Assembly: GCA_900769115.1 (NCBI GenBank)
Contig: CAAGFJ010000079.1
Span: 1 to 62,160, forward strand
From: Lachnospiraceae bacterium
GTDB taxonomy: Bacteria; Bacillota; Clostridia; Lachnospirales; Lachnospiraceae
Direction: 5' to 3'
Length of the DNA: 62,160 nt
Shown: one piece after another, positions 9,068 through 16,145 of the stretch
Layout of the letters: every line of letters starts with the position of its first letter
Position numbering within the stretch: the stretch's first letter is position 1
Position numbers and translations under genes: made by a program
Notes under the pieces: generated by a model
Database searches by the model: none
The model's input: the letters and a program-made list of their open reading frames with translations, nothing else
Told to the model about the DNA's origin: nothing

Positions 9068-9092
9068 CAAGCCTTTTAGGCAAAAAGGCTTG
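9068..9092 (+). terminator. Hairpin after the NMT1-like gene
   Basis: CAAGCCTTTT pairs with AAAAGGCTTG eight bases after the stop codon. There is no T-run after it, so it may stabilise the mRNA end or give only weak termination. Confidence 0.45.
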
Positions 9093-9103
9093 TACTGGGG
9101 GAA

Positions 9104-9269
9104 TTGATAAGATACCTCATGTAATGTATAATATATATAGATCTACAGCGACGTTGTTTATCCAATTCTATCAATAATAGCTGCAATTGATATTCTTTCA
9201 ATTTATAAAATGAGAAAAGTTCTTTTTCTATTCAGCTATTCCGAGACCGTCTTTGACGGTCTCTTTTTC
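9104..9269 (+). ncRNA. Candidate structured small RNA with own promoter and terminator
   Basis: TTGATA (9104-9109), a 17-nt spacer and TATAAT (9127-9132) form a near-consensus promoter. An intrinsic terminator ends the unit: GAGACCGTC-TTT-GACGGTCTC followed by TTTTTCTT (9243-9269). The transcript would be about 130 nt from about 9139. Inside it AATAGCTG (9176-9183) can pair with CAGCTATT (9233-9240), enclosing two smaller hairpins. No ORF with a good ribosome site lies in it (an ATG at 9210 has none). I do not recognise it as 6S, tmRNA, SRP RNA or a riboswitch. It sits in the gap between the binding-protein gene and cotJC. Confidence 0.55.
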
Positions 9270-9304
9270 TTACATTTGGATTCTTTTTCCAGCAAAGAAA
9301 AATT

Positions 9305-9403
9305 GGCACCACTAGCTAAAGCCAGTGATGCCGCACATATTATATCATGAGCATAGCTCATGATCACATTCAACAATTCACCCTTGCAAGCAAGTGAATT
9401 GTT
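9305..9403 (-). terminator. Three stacked hairpins after cotJC
   Basis: Read on the minus strand, three hairpins follow the cotJC stop: AACAATTCAC/GTGAATTGTT (9372-9403), ATCATGAGC/GCTCATGAT (9344-9364) and GGCATCACTGGC/GCTAGTGGTGCC (9305-9332). The last is followed by a T-rich run and is the likely terminator of cotJABC. Confidence 0.65.
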
Positions 9404-9414
9404 ATCATTATATC

Positions 9415-10029
9415 TTATAAACAGGTTGCTTTCTTATCGAATCCGGCATTAAATGCATAGAAATTCTTGGAGTCTAAATCATCCTGAATTAACCGCAGAC
9501 TTTCTCCGAATCGCTGATAATGAACCATCTCACGGGCACGTAGGAATTTAATAGCATCATAGACATCTGGTTCATCTTTACACAAACGCAGGATGTTATC
9601 ATACGTCAGACGTGCCTTTTGCTCTGCTGCAAGATCTTCGTGCAGATCAGTGATAGCATCACCTGTTGATTGCAGTGTTGCAGTAGAGAAAGGAGTTCCG
9701 TTTGCAGCCTGTGGCCAGATTCCGGCTGTGTGATCCACATAATATTGATAGAAGCCGGACTCCTCAATTTCTTTCATGGTCAGATTCTTTGTCAACTGGG
9801 TGATAATGGTCGATACCATTTCTTCGTGACCAAGTTCCTCGGTGCCAATGTCCGTTAATACACCAATCACCCTCTTATCCGGCATAGCATAGCGCTGTGA
9901 CAGATACCGGGTGGAAGCTCCTTTTTCACCATCGGGACCACCAAGCTGGCTCATGATTGCCATAGCAAGTTTGGCATTTGTTGTTTTGATATTTACTGGA
10001 TATTCTAACATTTTAATATAAGTCCACAT
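9415..10029 (-). CDS. cotJC: Spore coat protein CotJC (manganese-catalase fold)
   Basis: An inner spore-coat protein with the ferritin-like manganese catalase fold (204 residues). Candidate metal ligands are Glu/His in TDIGTEELGHEEM and in HEDLAAEQKAR, with REMVHYQRF near the end. It starts MWTYIKMLEYPV, typical of CotJC. Its ATG overlaps the cotJB stop by one base (TAATG), so the two are translationally coupled; a TTG two codons earlier is possible but not needed. The gene marks the organism as a spore former. Catalase activity is likely from the fold but not certain. Confidence 0.95.
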   Translation of the reverse strand: MWTYIKMLEYPVNIKTTNAKLAMAIMSQLGGPDGEKGASTRYLSQRYAMPDKRVIGVLTDIGTEELGHEEMVSTIITQLTKNLTMKEIEESGFYQYYVDHTAGIWPQAANGTPFSTATLQSTGDAITDLHEDLAAEQKARLTYDNILRLCKDEPDVYDAIKFLRAREMVHYQRFGESLRLIQDDLDSKNFYAFNAGFDKKATCL

Positions 10030-10292
10030 TAGCAATCACATCCTTTCTGCCATGGCCATGGTTCATCAACCCAGTTCCAGTCCGTATTGCAATTAACTCC
10101 ATATATTGTCAGCGGACCATATTTCTTTTCGTATATATGAACGGCCTTCGAAAGTGTTTTGTGATAATCATGATAGGTTTCCAATGCACATGGGCACTCG
10201 GTATGGGTGTCTAAATATAAGCCCATCTCGATCACTGCAAAGTTTGTGCTTTGTATGAATTTTAATAAATCAGCTTTACACATATTTTCCAT
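10029..10292 (-). CDS. cotJB: Spore coat protein CotJB
   Basis: An 87-residue CotJB, the middle gene of cotJABC. It has the typical soluble helical N-terminus (LLKFIQSTNFAVIEMGLYLDTH) and an aromatic end rich in Trp and Cys (WNWVDEPWPWQKGCDC). In Bacillus it is expressed in the mother cell and helps assemble the coat with CotJA and CotJC. It starts two bases after the cotJA stop, with GAGGT inside the end of cotJA as ribosome site. Confidence 0.93.
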   Translation of the reverse strand: MENMCKADLLKFIQSTNFAVIEMGLYLDTHTECPCALETYHDYHKTLSKAVHIYEKKYGPLTIYGVNCNTDWNWVDEPWPWQKGCDC

Positions 10293-10293
10293 A

Positions 10294-10623
10294 TCAGCAC
10301 CTCACTCCACAGAATATATAGTTCAGATCTTTGAAGATTGTACCCTGCATTAAGCCGCAGTCAGGATCATATAATTCCCCCCACTGCTGCCATGGAACAT
10401 ATGCCATAACCGGAGGAAATTCATTTCCTAACTGTGTCATCGGATCGTCCTTATAACAGTTCTTGCGTGGTGTTACCTTGCAGACACATTCCACATCCAT
10501 TCTGCGCTGATTGGTATCCTGAATGGTACGACGACCGCAGCTGCGGTTGATGTTTGGTGGATACGCATTTGAACGGTTGCAGCGGTTGTTGCAGGTATTC
10601 ATATTATTGCAACGAGATTCCAC
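10294..10623 (-). CDS. cotJA: Spore coat associated protein CotJA
   Basis: A 109-residue CotJA. The conserved part is at the C-terminal half: PPVMAYVPWQQWGELYDPDCGLMQGTIF, then LNYIFCGVRC. The first 50 residues are an Asn/Cys/Arg-rich extension (repeated CNN and CNR) longer than in Bacillus CotJA, which may help disulfide or metal cross-linking; this is inference. The start is GTG at 10623, seven bases after AGGAG. It is the first gene of the operon. I could not assign a sporulation sigma promoter upstream with confidence. Confidence 0.9.
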   Translation of the reverse strand: MESRCNNMNTCNNRCNRSNAYPPNINRSCGRRTIQDTNQRRMDVECVCKVTPRKNCYKDDPMTQLGNEFPPVMAYVPWQQWGELYDPDCGLMQGTIFKDLNYIFCGVRC

Positions 10624-10710
10624 AAAAATTCTCCTTGTTCCTTTCGTATACTACATAATATGAAAATATCTACCATCTTGTGACCCTTAATAACCGAATC
10701 TTATTACAAC

Positions 10711-10752
10711 AATAGCCACCCCGTTAGTAACCATACCAACGGAGTGGCTATT
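10711..10752 (-). terminator. Hairpin after the hybrid kinase gene
   Basis: AATAGCCACCCCGTT (10711-10725) pairs, with one G-U, with AACGGAGTGGCTATT (10738-10752). It lies 14 nt past the kinase stop codon on the minus strand. The T-run is weak. Confidence 0.6.
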
Positions 10753-10765
10753 CTTCTATCCTGTT

Positions 10766-13180
10766 CTATACCTCTTCTACCGGAATCAGCTTCTTCAATA
10801 CTTTGTACAACGTATCTACGTCAATTGGCTTAGATAAATGTTTCTGCATACCTGCTTTCAATGATTCTTCAATATCTTCATCATAAGTATTCGCCATCAA
10901 CCCGATAATCGGAACCGTCTCCCCATCCTCTTTACCAGAGATCCGGATGCATCTTGTTGCTTCCCTGCCATCCATATATGGCATATGCACATCCATCAGA
11001 ATCGCATCATAAGTAAATGCCGGCTGCGAAATAAACTGAATCACTGCTTTCTTACCATTCTCTGCCGTATCCACCTGGAATCCTACAACCTCCAACACGG
11101 CACGTAAAGCATCCTGCGCCATCTCACTATCTTCCGCAATCAGTATCCGTTTGCCTGAGAAATTCCCTGCCTGCAGATTGGTTTTCTTCTTCACTGGCTT
11201 ATGTTTCTCTTCCTCTTGCAGATCAAATGGTATGGTAAAATACAACTGCGTTCCCTCTCCCGTTATATCAACACCAATCTCTCCACCCATCAACCGGATA
11301 ATATGGCTTGCTAACGACAGGTTGAAATAATCCTCATCAATGATTCCATTATCCGCATTATGCGTAAATCCAAATATACTTTCCTTCATCTGTTCCGTTA
11401 ATCCATTCCCCGTATCCTGTATAATGAACCGGATGAATACACGTTTGCCATCTACCGCCATCTGCTTTGCAATCAGACGGATCTGTCCTGAGATTGGTGT
11501 GTACGAAATTGTGTTCTTTAACAAACAGGTCATTGCCTGCCGTAACCGGATACTATCTCCCATTAACTGTTGATATCTACATTGTGATTCTATTGCAAAT
11601 TGCACATTTCTCTTTTCTATTGTTTCCCTGGCATCAATATCAATCTGATTCAGGAAATTCTCTAGCCGGAACGGCTGCTTAGCAATCGTAATACAATCCT
11701 GATCTACCTTAACCGTTTCTAATAGAGAATCCATAACCTGCATCATGTGATCCGCATAATCATCTATATTAGACAGACATTCCAGCAAACGATCCTTGTC
11801 ATCATATACCTGTCTCGCCACACTCGACATACTCATAATGCCACTCATCGGAGTTCGGATCTCATGAGAAATATTAGCAAGTACCTGCCCTTTCAGTTCT
11901 GCCGCAGACCTGGCTGCCATCAATGAATTCCGCAATTGCCTATCTTCTTCAATTTGTGAACTTCGAACCTGTTCTACATCCTGGAACAATATATAAACAA
12001 TCACCTCTTTATTACTATTCTGTTCAAACAGAAGCTGTCCATTCATACAATGATAACTTCCCTCATGTGTCCGATAGCGGAAATCAATCTCCTTCTTACT
12101 CACACCATTTGCATACGCATCCTGCAAAAAATTAATATCAAAGCACTCTAAGAATTTCTGTTTGTCATCTAAATGCACCTTAGAAAGCCATTTCAACACA
12201 AAATCCATACTATAGGAATACTTATTATCTAATTCCTCCCGAAACAAATTGTAAAATGTATCCCGACGTATCTCCACCGCAATCAGATCTTTATAGATCT
12301 GCTGAAGGGCAAATATAACCTTCTTACCAATAAATGCCCGTTGATTAATCTGCTGCTGCCCCTCCTGTTCCTGCAAGGTCAGCAAAAATCCCGTTTTGTT
12401 ATCTTTCAACTGAATTCTGGTTGCTGCCATGCGAAATGAATTGTCAAGATATGGGAGGTATACAATCCGATCTGTAAATTCTCCACGCTGCAATTGTCTT
12501 ACAAAACAGTCTTTACAAGGTGCAGCTTCCCCCTTCAAAACATTATAACAATAATCACCGTTCTTAATGTTGGGATAAGCCTCTTTCGCATAGTTATTCA
12601 TAAATTGTATCATATACTCATCATCCACCATGTAGACCATTGTCTTTGTCATCGTACTTGCAAGCTTGAATAACCGCCAGTCGCTTTCACCCATTACCTC
12701 TTTATAAAACTGCCGGATCAGCACCTCATTCATTAACTTAAGCAGTACATGCAACGCCTTTGAATCCTCTTCTGACAGTCCCTTAATACGGTTCCACCCC
12801 AGTATAATATAGCCAATAATATTACCATGGTTCGTCATCTGATATTCCACAACTGCTTCATAACCACATTCTTTATACATATTACGCTCAGCCGCCGGTA
12901 AAACCATCGTTGCTCTAGCCACATACATATCTTCTTCGTCAAAATGATACCAATCCTCTATACAATCAATATACGATTGAAAATCAATCGTTCGTTCTGC
13001 ATCTCCACTCTCCCAGTCAAAGACAACCTCTAATTGCTTTACATCCTCTTCATATCGGATAATATACATGCTATCCATCTCTAGCTCATTGATCATTCGT
13101 TCCATTGTCCGTTCAATTCCTTTTGAAATACTCGAACTATGTAACAAATCCTCAATTGCTTCTGCCTCTAATAACCCCAT
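10766..13180 (-). CDS. Soluble hybrid sensor histidine kinase (GAF-PAS-HK-REC)
   Basis: An 804-residue hybrid kinase with no membrane helix, so it senses something in the cytoplasm. Order: a GAF-like region (about 1-155), a PAS-like region (about 165-290) with a Cys cluster YCYN...CKDC, a second PAS-like region (about 310-410), the phosphoacceptor domain (LANISHEIRTPMSGI, His439), an ATPase domain (LLKNTISYTP; DTGNGL), and a receiver (Asp730 in LMDVHMPYMDG). There is no HPt or output domain, so the phosphate must pass to an unknown partner. No response regulator is adjacent. The ATG at 13180 is preceded by AGGGATAG. The Cys cluster could bind metal or sense redox; this is only a guess. Confidence 0.9.
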   Translation of the reverse strand: MGLLEAEAIEDLLHSSSISKGIERTMERMINELEMDSMYIIRYEEDVKQLEVVFDWESGDAERTIDFQSYIDCIEDWYHFDEEDMYVARATMVLPAAERNMYKECGYEAVVEYQMTNHGNIIGYIILGWNRIKGLSEEDSKALHVLLKLMNEVLIRQFYKEVMGESDWRLFKLASTMTKTMVYMVDDEYMIQFMNNYAKEAYPNIKNGDYCYNVLKGEAAPCKDCFVRQLQRGEFTDRIVYLPYLDNSFRMAATRIQLKDNKTGFLLTLQEQEGQQQINQRAFIGKKVIFALQQIYKDLIAVEIRRDTFYNLFREELDNKYSYSMDFVLKWLSKVHLDDKQKFLECFDINFLQDAYANGVSKKEIDFRYRTHEGSYHCMNGQLLFEQNSNKEVIVYILFQDVEQVRSSQIEEDRQLRNSLMAARSAAELKGQVLANISHEIRTPMSGIMSMSSVARQVYDDKDRLLECLSNIDDYADHMMQVMDSLLETVKVDQDCITIAKQPFRLENFLNQIDIDARETIEKRNVQFAIESQCRYQQLMGDSIRLRQAMTCLLKNTISYTPISGQIRLIAKQMAVDGKRVFIRFIIQDTGNGLTEQMKESIFGFTHNADNGIIDEDYFNLSLASHIIRLMGGEIGVDITGEGTQLYFTIPFDLQEEEKHKPVKKKTNLQAGNFSGKRILIAEDSEMAQDALRAVLEVVGFQVDTAENGKKAVIQFISQPAFTYDAILMDVHMPYMDGREATRCIRISGKEDGETVPIIGLMANTYDEDIEESLKAGMQKHLSKPIDVDTLYKVLKKLIPVEEV

Positions 13181-13190
13181 AACATCTATC

Positions 13191-13423
13191 CCTTCGGTTT
13201 CTCTGTGTTCGTTGCACTCATATAACTTTCATTATCTCGCGAACCCGCACTTCGTGCTCTTCCGCCGGTTTCACCGGCTGTTCACTTCCTTGTCTCACAT
13301 CAATGCGCGAATGCCACTTCGAAACCTTCGGTTTCTCAGTGTTCGTTGCACTCATGCCTATACTTTCATTATCTCGTGAACCCGCACTTCGTGCTCTTCC
13401 GCCGGTTTCACCGGCTGTTCACT
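13191..13423. repeat. Two direct copies of a ~97-bp GC-rich repeat
   Basis: Copy 1 (13191-13286) and copy 2 (13325-13423) share CCTTCGGTTTCTC, GTGTTCGTTGCACTCAT, CTTTCATTATCTCG and GAACCCGCACTTCGTGCTC, then GCCGGTTTCACCGGC, in the same order with few changes. Each copy holds two small hairpins (GCAC-TTC-GTGC and GCCGG-TTTCA-CCGGC). A short related fragment, GCGAACCCACACTTCGCAC, occurs at about 53040-53058. No ORF is convincing. The 13181-13570 gap is otherwise empty; a hairpin of AAGAAAAACAAG type lies at about 13434-13478. Confidence 0.75.
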
Positions 13424-13575
13424 CAATAATGGCACAAGAAAAACAAATGCCTGCTCCGCAGTCGCTTGTTTTTCTTATGTGCCTATTATATCACTCATTG
13501 GGCGTCTTGACCACATTTTCGCTTTACATTCTTTTAAAATATATGGGATATTTGCTAAGATTATATTTGCCTTCT

Positions 13576-13662
13576 GTTTAGTTTTACTAACTTTTGTGTT
13601 TAGTATTGACTTCATCTTTGAAATGAGTATAATAACTTTTGTTGTGTTTAGTAAAAGTAAAC
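13576..13662 (+). promoter_or_regulatory. Promoter with repeated operator motif for the polyamine operon
   Basis: TTGACT (13606-13611), 16 nt, TATAAT (13628-13633) form a strong promoter. Three copies of a TGTTTAGT motif surround it: the inverted repeat GTTTAGTTTTACTAAC (13576-13591), GTTTAGTATTGAC overlapping the -35 box, and GTTTAGTAAAAGTAAAC (13646-13662) downstream of the -10 box. This is the layout expected for autorepression by the XRE-cupin protein encoded 32 bases further on. Confidence 0.65.
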
Positions 13663-13693
13663 TTATTATTTATTATTATGCAAGGAAAACGAT

Positions 13694-14230
13694 ATGAAGA
13701 TAGGCTATAAGATCAAGACACTTCGTCTGGCTAAGAATCTGACTCAGGAAGAGCTTGCCGACCGGGCAGAACTTTCCAAAGGCTTTATCTCGCAGTTAGA
13801 GCGGGACCTTACCTCTCCATCCATTGCAACTCTCACAGATATCCTGCAATGCCTGGGAACAAACCTGAAAGATTTCTTTAATGATGAAGAAGAAGAACAG
13901 ATTGTCTTTCACAAAGAAGATTATTTTGAAAAGACAGACAAAGAACTTGGGAATACCATTGAATGGATTATTCCGAATGCACAGAAAAATGAAATGGAAC
14001 CCATCCGGCTGACACTTGCACCTAATGGTTCCACGTATCCTGACCTTCCACATGAAGGTGAAGAATTTGGATATGTCCTAAACGGCAACATCCAGATTCA
14101 TATCGGTAACCGGGTACACAAAGCCAAAAAAGGAGAAGCTTTTTATTTTACTCCTTCTGGCAAACACTATATACAAGCAAGCAAGAATGGCGCAACCCTG
14201 ATCTGGGTATCCAGCCCGCCAAGCTTCTAA
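13694..14230 (+). CDS. XRE-cupin transcription regulator (PuuR-like)
   Basis: A 178-residue repressor-type protein. An XRE HTH lies at about 6-60 (LRLAKNLTQEELADRAELSKGFISQLERD) and a cupin at about 105-175 (PHEGEEFGYVLNGNIQIHIG). This architecture is that of PuuR and other small-molecule sensors. It is 30 bases upstream of potA in the same direction, so it probably controls polyamine uptake in response to polyamine bound in the cupin; the ligand is inferred from context. The ATG at 13694 follows AAGGA. Repeated GTTTAGT motifs around the promoter are candidate operators. Confidence 0.9.
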   Translation: MKIGYKIKTLRLAKNLTQEELADRAELSKGFISQLERDLTSPSIATLTDILQCLGTNLKDFFNDEEEEQIVFHKEDYFEKTDKELGNTIEWIIPNAQKNEMEPIRLTLAPNGSTYPDLPHEGEEFGYVLNGNIQIHIGNRVHKAKKGEAFYFTPSGKHYIQASKNGATLIWVSSPPSF

Positions 14231-14260
14231 ATTTACTATAATCAAGGAGGACATTGTTCC

Positions 14261-15334
14261 ATGGCTAACAAATTAATTGACCTAGTAAACATTACAAAAT
14301 CATATGGGGACAACGTTGTCTTAGACGACTTGAATCTATACATCCGGGAGAATGAATTTCTAACACTGTTAGGACCGTCCGGCTGTGGTAAGACAACCAC
14401 ACTTCGTATTATTGGCGGATTCGAGCAGCCTGACAAGGGAAAAGTCATGTTTGATGGTACGGATATTACCAATCTGCCACCAAATAAGCGGCAATTGAAT
14501 ACTGTATTTCAGAAATATGCACTCTTTACCCATATGACCATCGCTGAGAACATTGCATTTGGCCTCAAATTGAAGAATAAAAGTAAGGCATATATTGATG
14601 ACAAGATCCGTTATGCGTTAAAGCTTGTGAACTTAGACGGATATGAGAACCGTAAAACAGACTCCTTAAGTGGTGGACAGCAGCAGCGGATCGCTATTGC
14701 CCGTGCGATTGTGAACGAGCCAAAGATCCTTCTGTTAGATGAACCACTTGGTGCATTAGACTTAAAGCTCCGCCAGGATATGCAATATGAATTAATCCGT
14801 CTTAAGAATGAATTAGGGATTACCTTCATTTATGTTACACACGATCAGGAAGAAGCTCTTACTATGAGTGATACCATTGTCGTTATGAATCAGGGATATA
14901 TCCAGCAGATTGGAACACCGGAGGATATATATAACGAACCGGAGAATGCTTTCGTTGCCGACTTTATCGGAGACAGCAATATTATTGACGCTACGATGCT
15001 CGAAGACCGTCTGGTATCCTTCTTTGATACCAAATGGCAGTGTGTAGATGAAGGTTTCGGCACCAACAAACCGGTCGATGTTGTCATTCGTCCGGAAGAT
15101 GTTGTATTATGCAAACCCGAAGAAGGTTCGATTTCCGGTGAAGTAACCCATATCATCTTCAAGGGTGTTCACTACGAGATGGAAGTAATGGCTGGTGGCT
15201 TCGAATGGCTGGTACACTCCACGGTCATGCATCCGGTAGGAGAAAAGGTCGGCATTCAGGTCGATCCGTTTAACATTCAGATCATGCACAAGCCGGAATC
15301 TGAGGATGAGGAGGTAGCATACATTGAAGACTAA
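14261..15334 (+). CDS. potA: Spermidine/putrescine ABC transporter ATPase PotA
   Basis: The ATP-binding subunit of polyamine uptake (357 residues). It has Walker A GPSGCGKTT, the Q-loop at QKYALFTHM, signature LSGGQQQR, Walker B ILLLDEP and the H-loop VTHDQEEA. The C-terminal TOBE-type regulatory domain covers about 235-345 (DVVIRPEDVVL). AAGGAGG lies 10 bases before ATG. The reading frame overlaps potB by 11 bases. PotA in characterised systems is inhibited by spermidine; whether this one is cannot be seen. Confidence 0.96.
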   Translation: MANKLIDLVNITKSYGDNVVLDDLNLYIRENEFLTLLGPSGCGKTTTLRIIGGFEQPDKGKVMFDGTDITNLPPNKRQLNTVFQKYALFTHMTIAENIAFGLKLKNKSKAYIDDKIRYALKLVNLDGYENRKTDSLSGGQQQRIAIARAIVNEPKILLLDEPLGALDLKLRQDMQYELIRLKNELGITFIYVTHDQEEALTMSDTIVVMNQGYIQQIGTPEDIYNEPENAFVADFIGDSNIIDATMLEDRLVSFFDTKWQCVDEGFGTNKPVDVVIRPEDVVLCKPEEGSISGEVTHIIFKGVHYEMEVMAGGFEWLVHSTVMHPVGEKVGIQVDPFNIQIMHKPESEDEEVAYIED

Positions 15335-16145
15335 ACAGAGCAAATGGCTTGCAATGCCTTTCACTGTCTGGGGAATCGTGTTTATTCTAATTCCTTTATT
15401 CATGATCTTTTATTATGGATTTATCGATTCAGAGAAACATTTTACACTGGCAAACATCACCGCAATTGCAGAACCGGAACATCTCAAGGCATTAGGTTTA
15501 TCCATCCTTCTGTCATTGATTTCTACCGTGATCTGTCTGGTCCTTGCCTATCCGCTTGCCATGATTCTCTCCAGACTTGGTGTTAATCAGAACAGCTTCA
15601 TTGTACTGATCTTCATCCTTCCAATGTGGATGAATTTCTTACTGCGTACCTTAGCCTGGCAGACATTGCTGGAGAAGACCGGAGTCATCAACTCGATCCT
15701 GCAGTTTCTCCATCTGCCATCCTTAAATATTATCAACACACCATATGCGATTGTACTCGGCATGGTCTACAACTTCTTACCTTTTATGGTATTACCGATC
15801 TACAACTCGCTGATCAAATTAGATGCTGATGTGATCAATGCCGCCAGAGATCTTGGTGCTAATGGTGCCCAGACCTTTACAAAGGTTATATTTCCATTGA
15901 CATTACCAGGTGTCATCAGTGGAATTACGATGGTATTCATCCCGGCGCTGACCACGTTCGTCATCTCCAACCTGCTTGGAGGAAGTAAGATTCTCTTAAT
16001 CGGTAATGTAATCGAACAGGAATTCACACAGGCAAGCAACTGGAACTTAGGAAGTGGTCTTTCCCTTGTTATGATGATCTTTATTATCATTAACATGGTT
16101 GCATCCGCTGTATTTGACAAAGACGGGGAAGGAGGCATGATGTAA
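15324..16145 (+). CDS. potB: Spermidine/putrescine ABC transporter permease PotB
   Basis: A 273-residue inner-membrane permease with six predicted helices. The EAA loop that docks on PotA is visible as INAARDLGANGAQTFTKVIFP at about residues 170-190. The start is a TTG at 15324 preceded by GAGGAGG, inside the end of potA, so the two are coupled. It forms the heterodimeric channel with the permease half of the next gene. Confidence 0.95.
   Translation: MKTKQSKWLAMPFTVWGIVFILIPLFMIFYYGFIDSEKHFTLANITAIAEPEHLKALGLSILLSLISTVICLVLAYPLAMILSRLGVNQNSFIVLIFILPMWMNFLLRTLAWQTLLEKTGVINSILQFLHLPSLNIINTPYAIVLGMVYNFLPFMVLPIYNSLIKLDADVINAARDLGANGAQTFTKVIFPLTLPGVISGITMVFIPALTTFVISNLLGGSKILLIGNVIEQEFTQASNWNLGSGLSLVMMIFIIINMVASAVFDKDGEGGMM

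Noticed and set aside
9210..9350. A small plus-strand frame starting ATGAGAAAAGTTC in the candidate RNA
   Set aside because: No ribosome site before it, and the frame runs through the terminator hairpin.
13068..13581. Frames across the 13.2-13.5 kb gap
   Set aside because: The apparent peptide repeats come from the two DNA repeat copies; no start context and no family.
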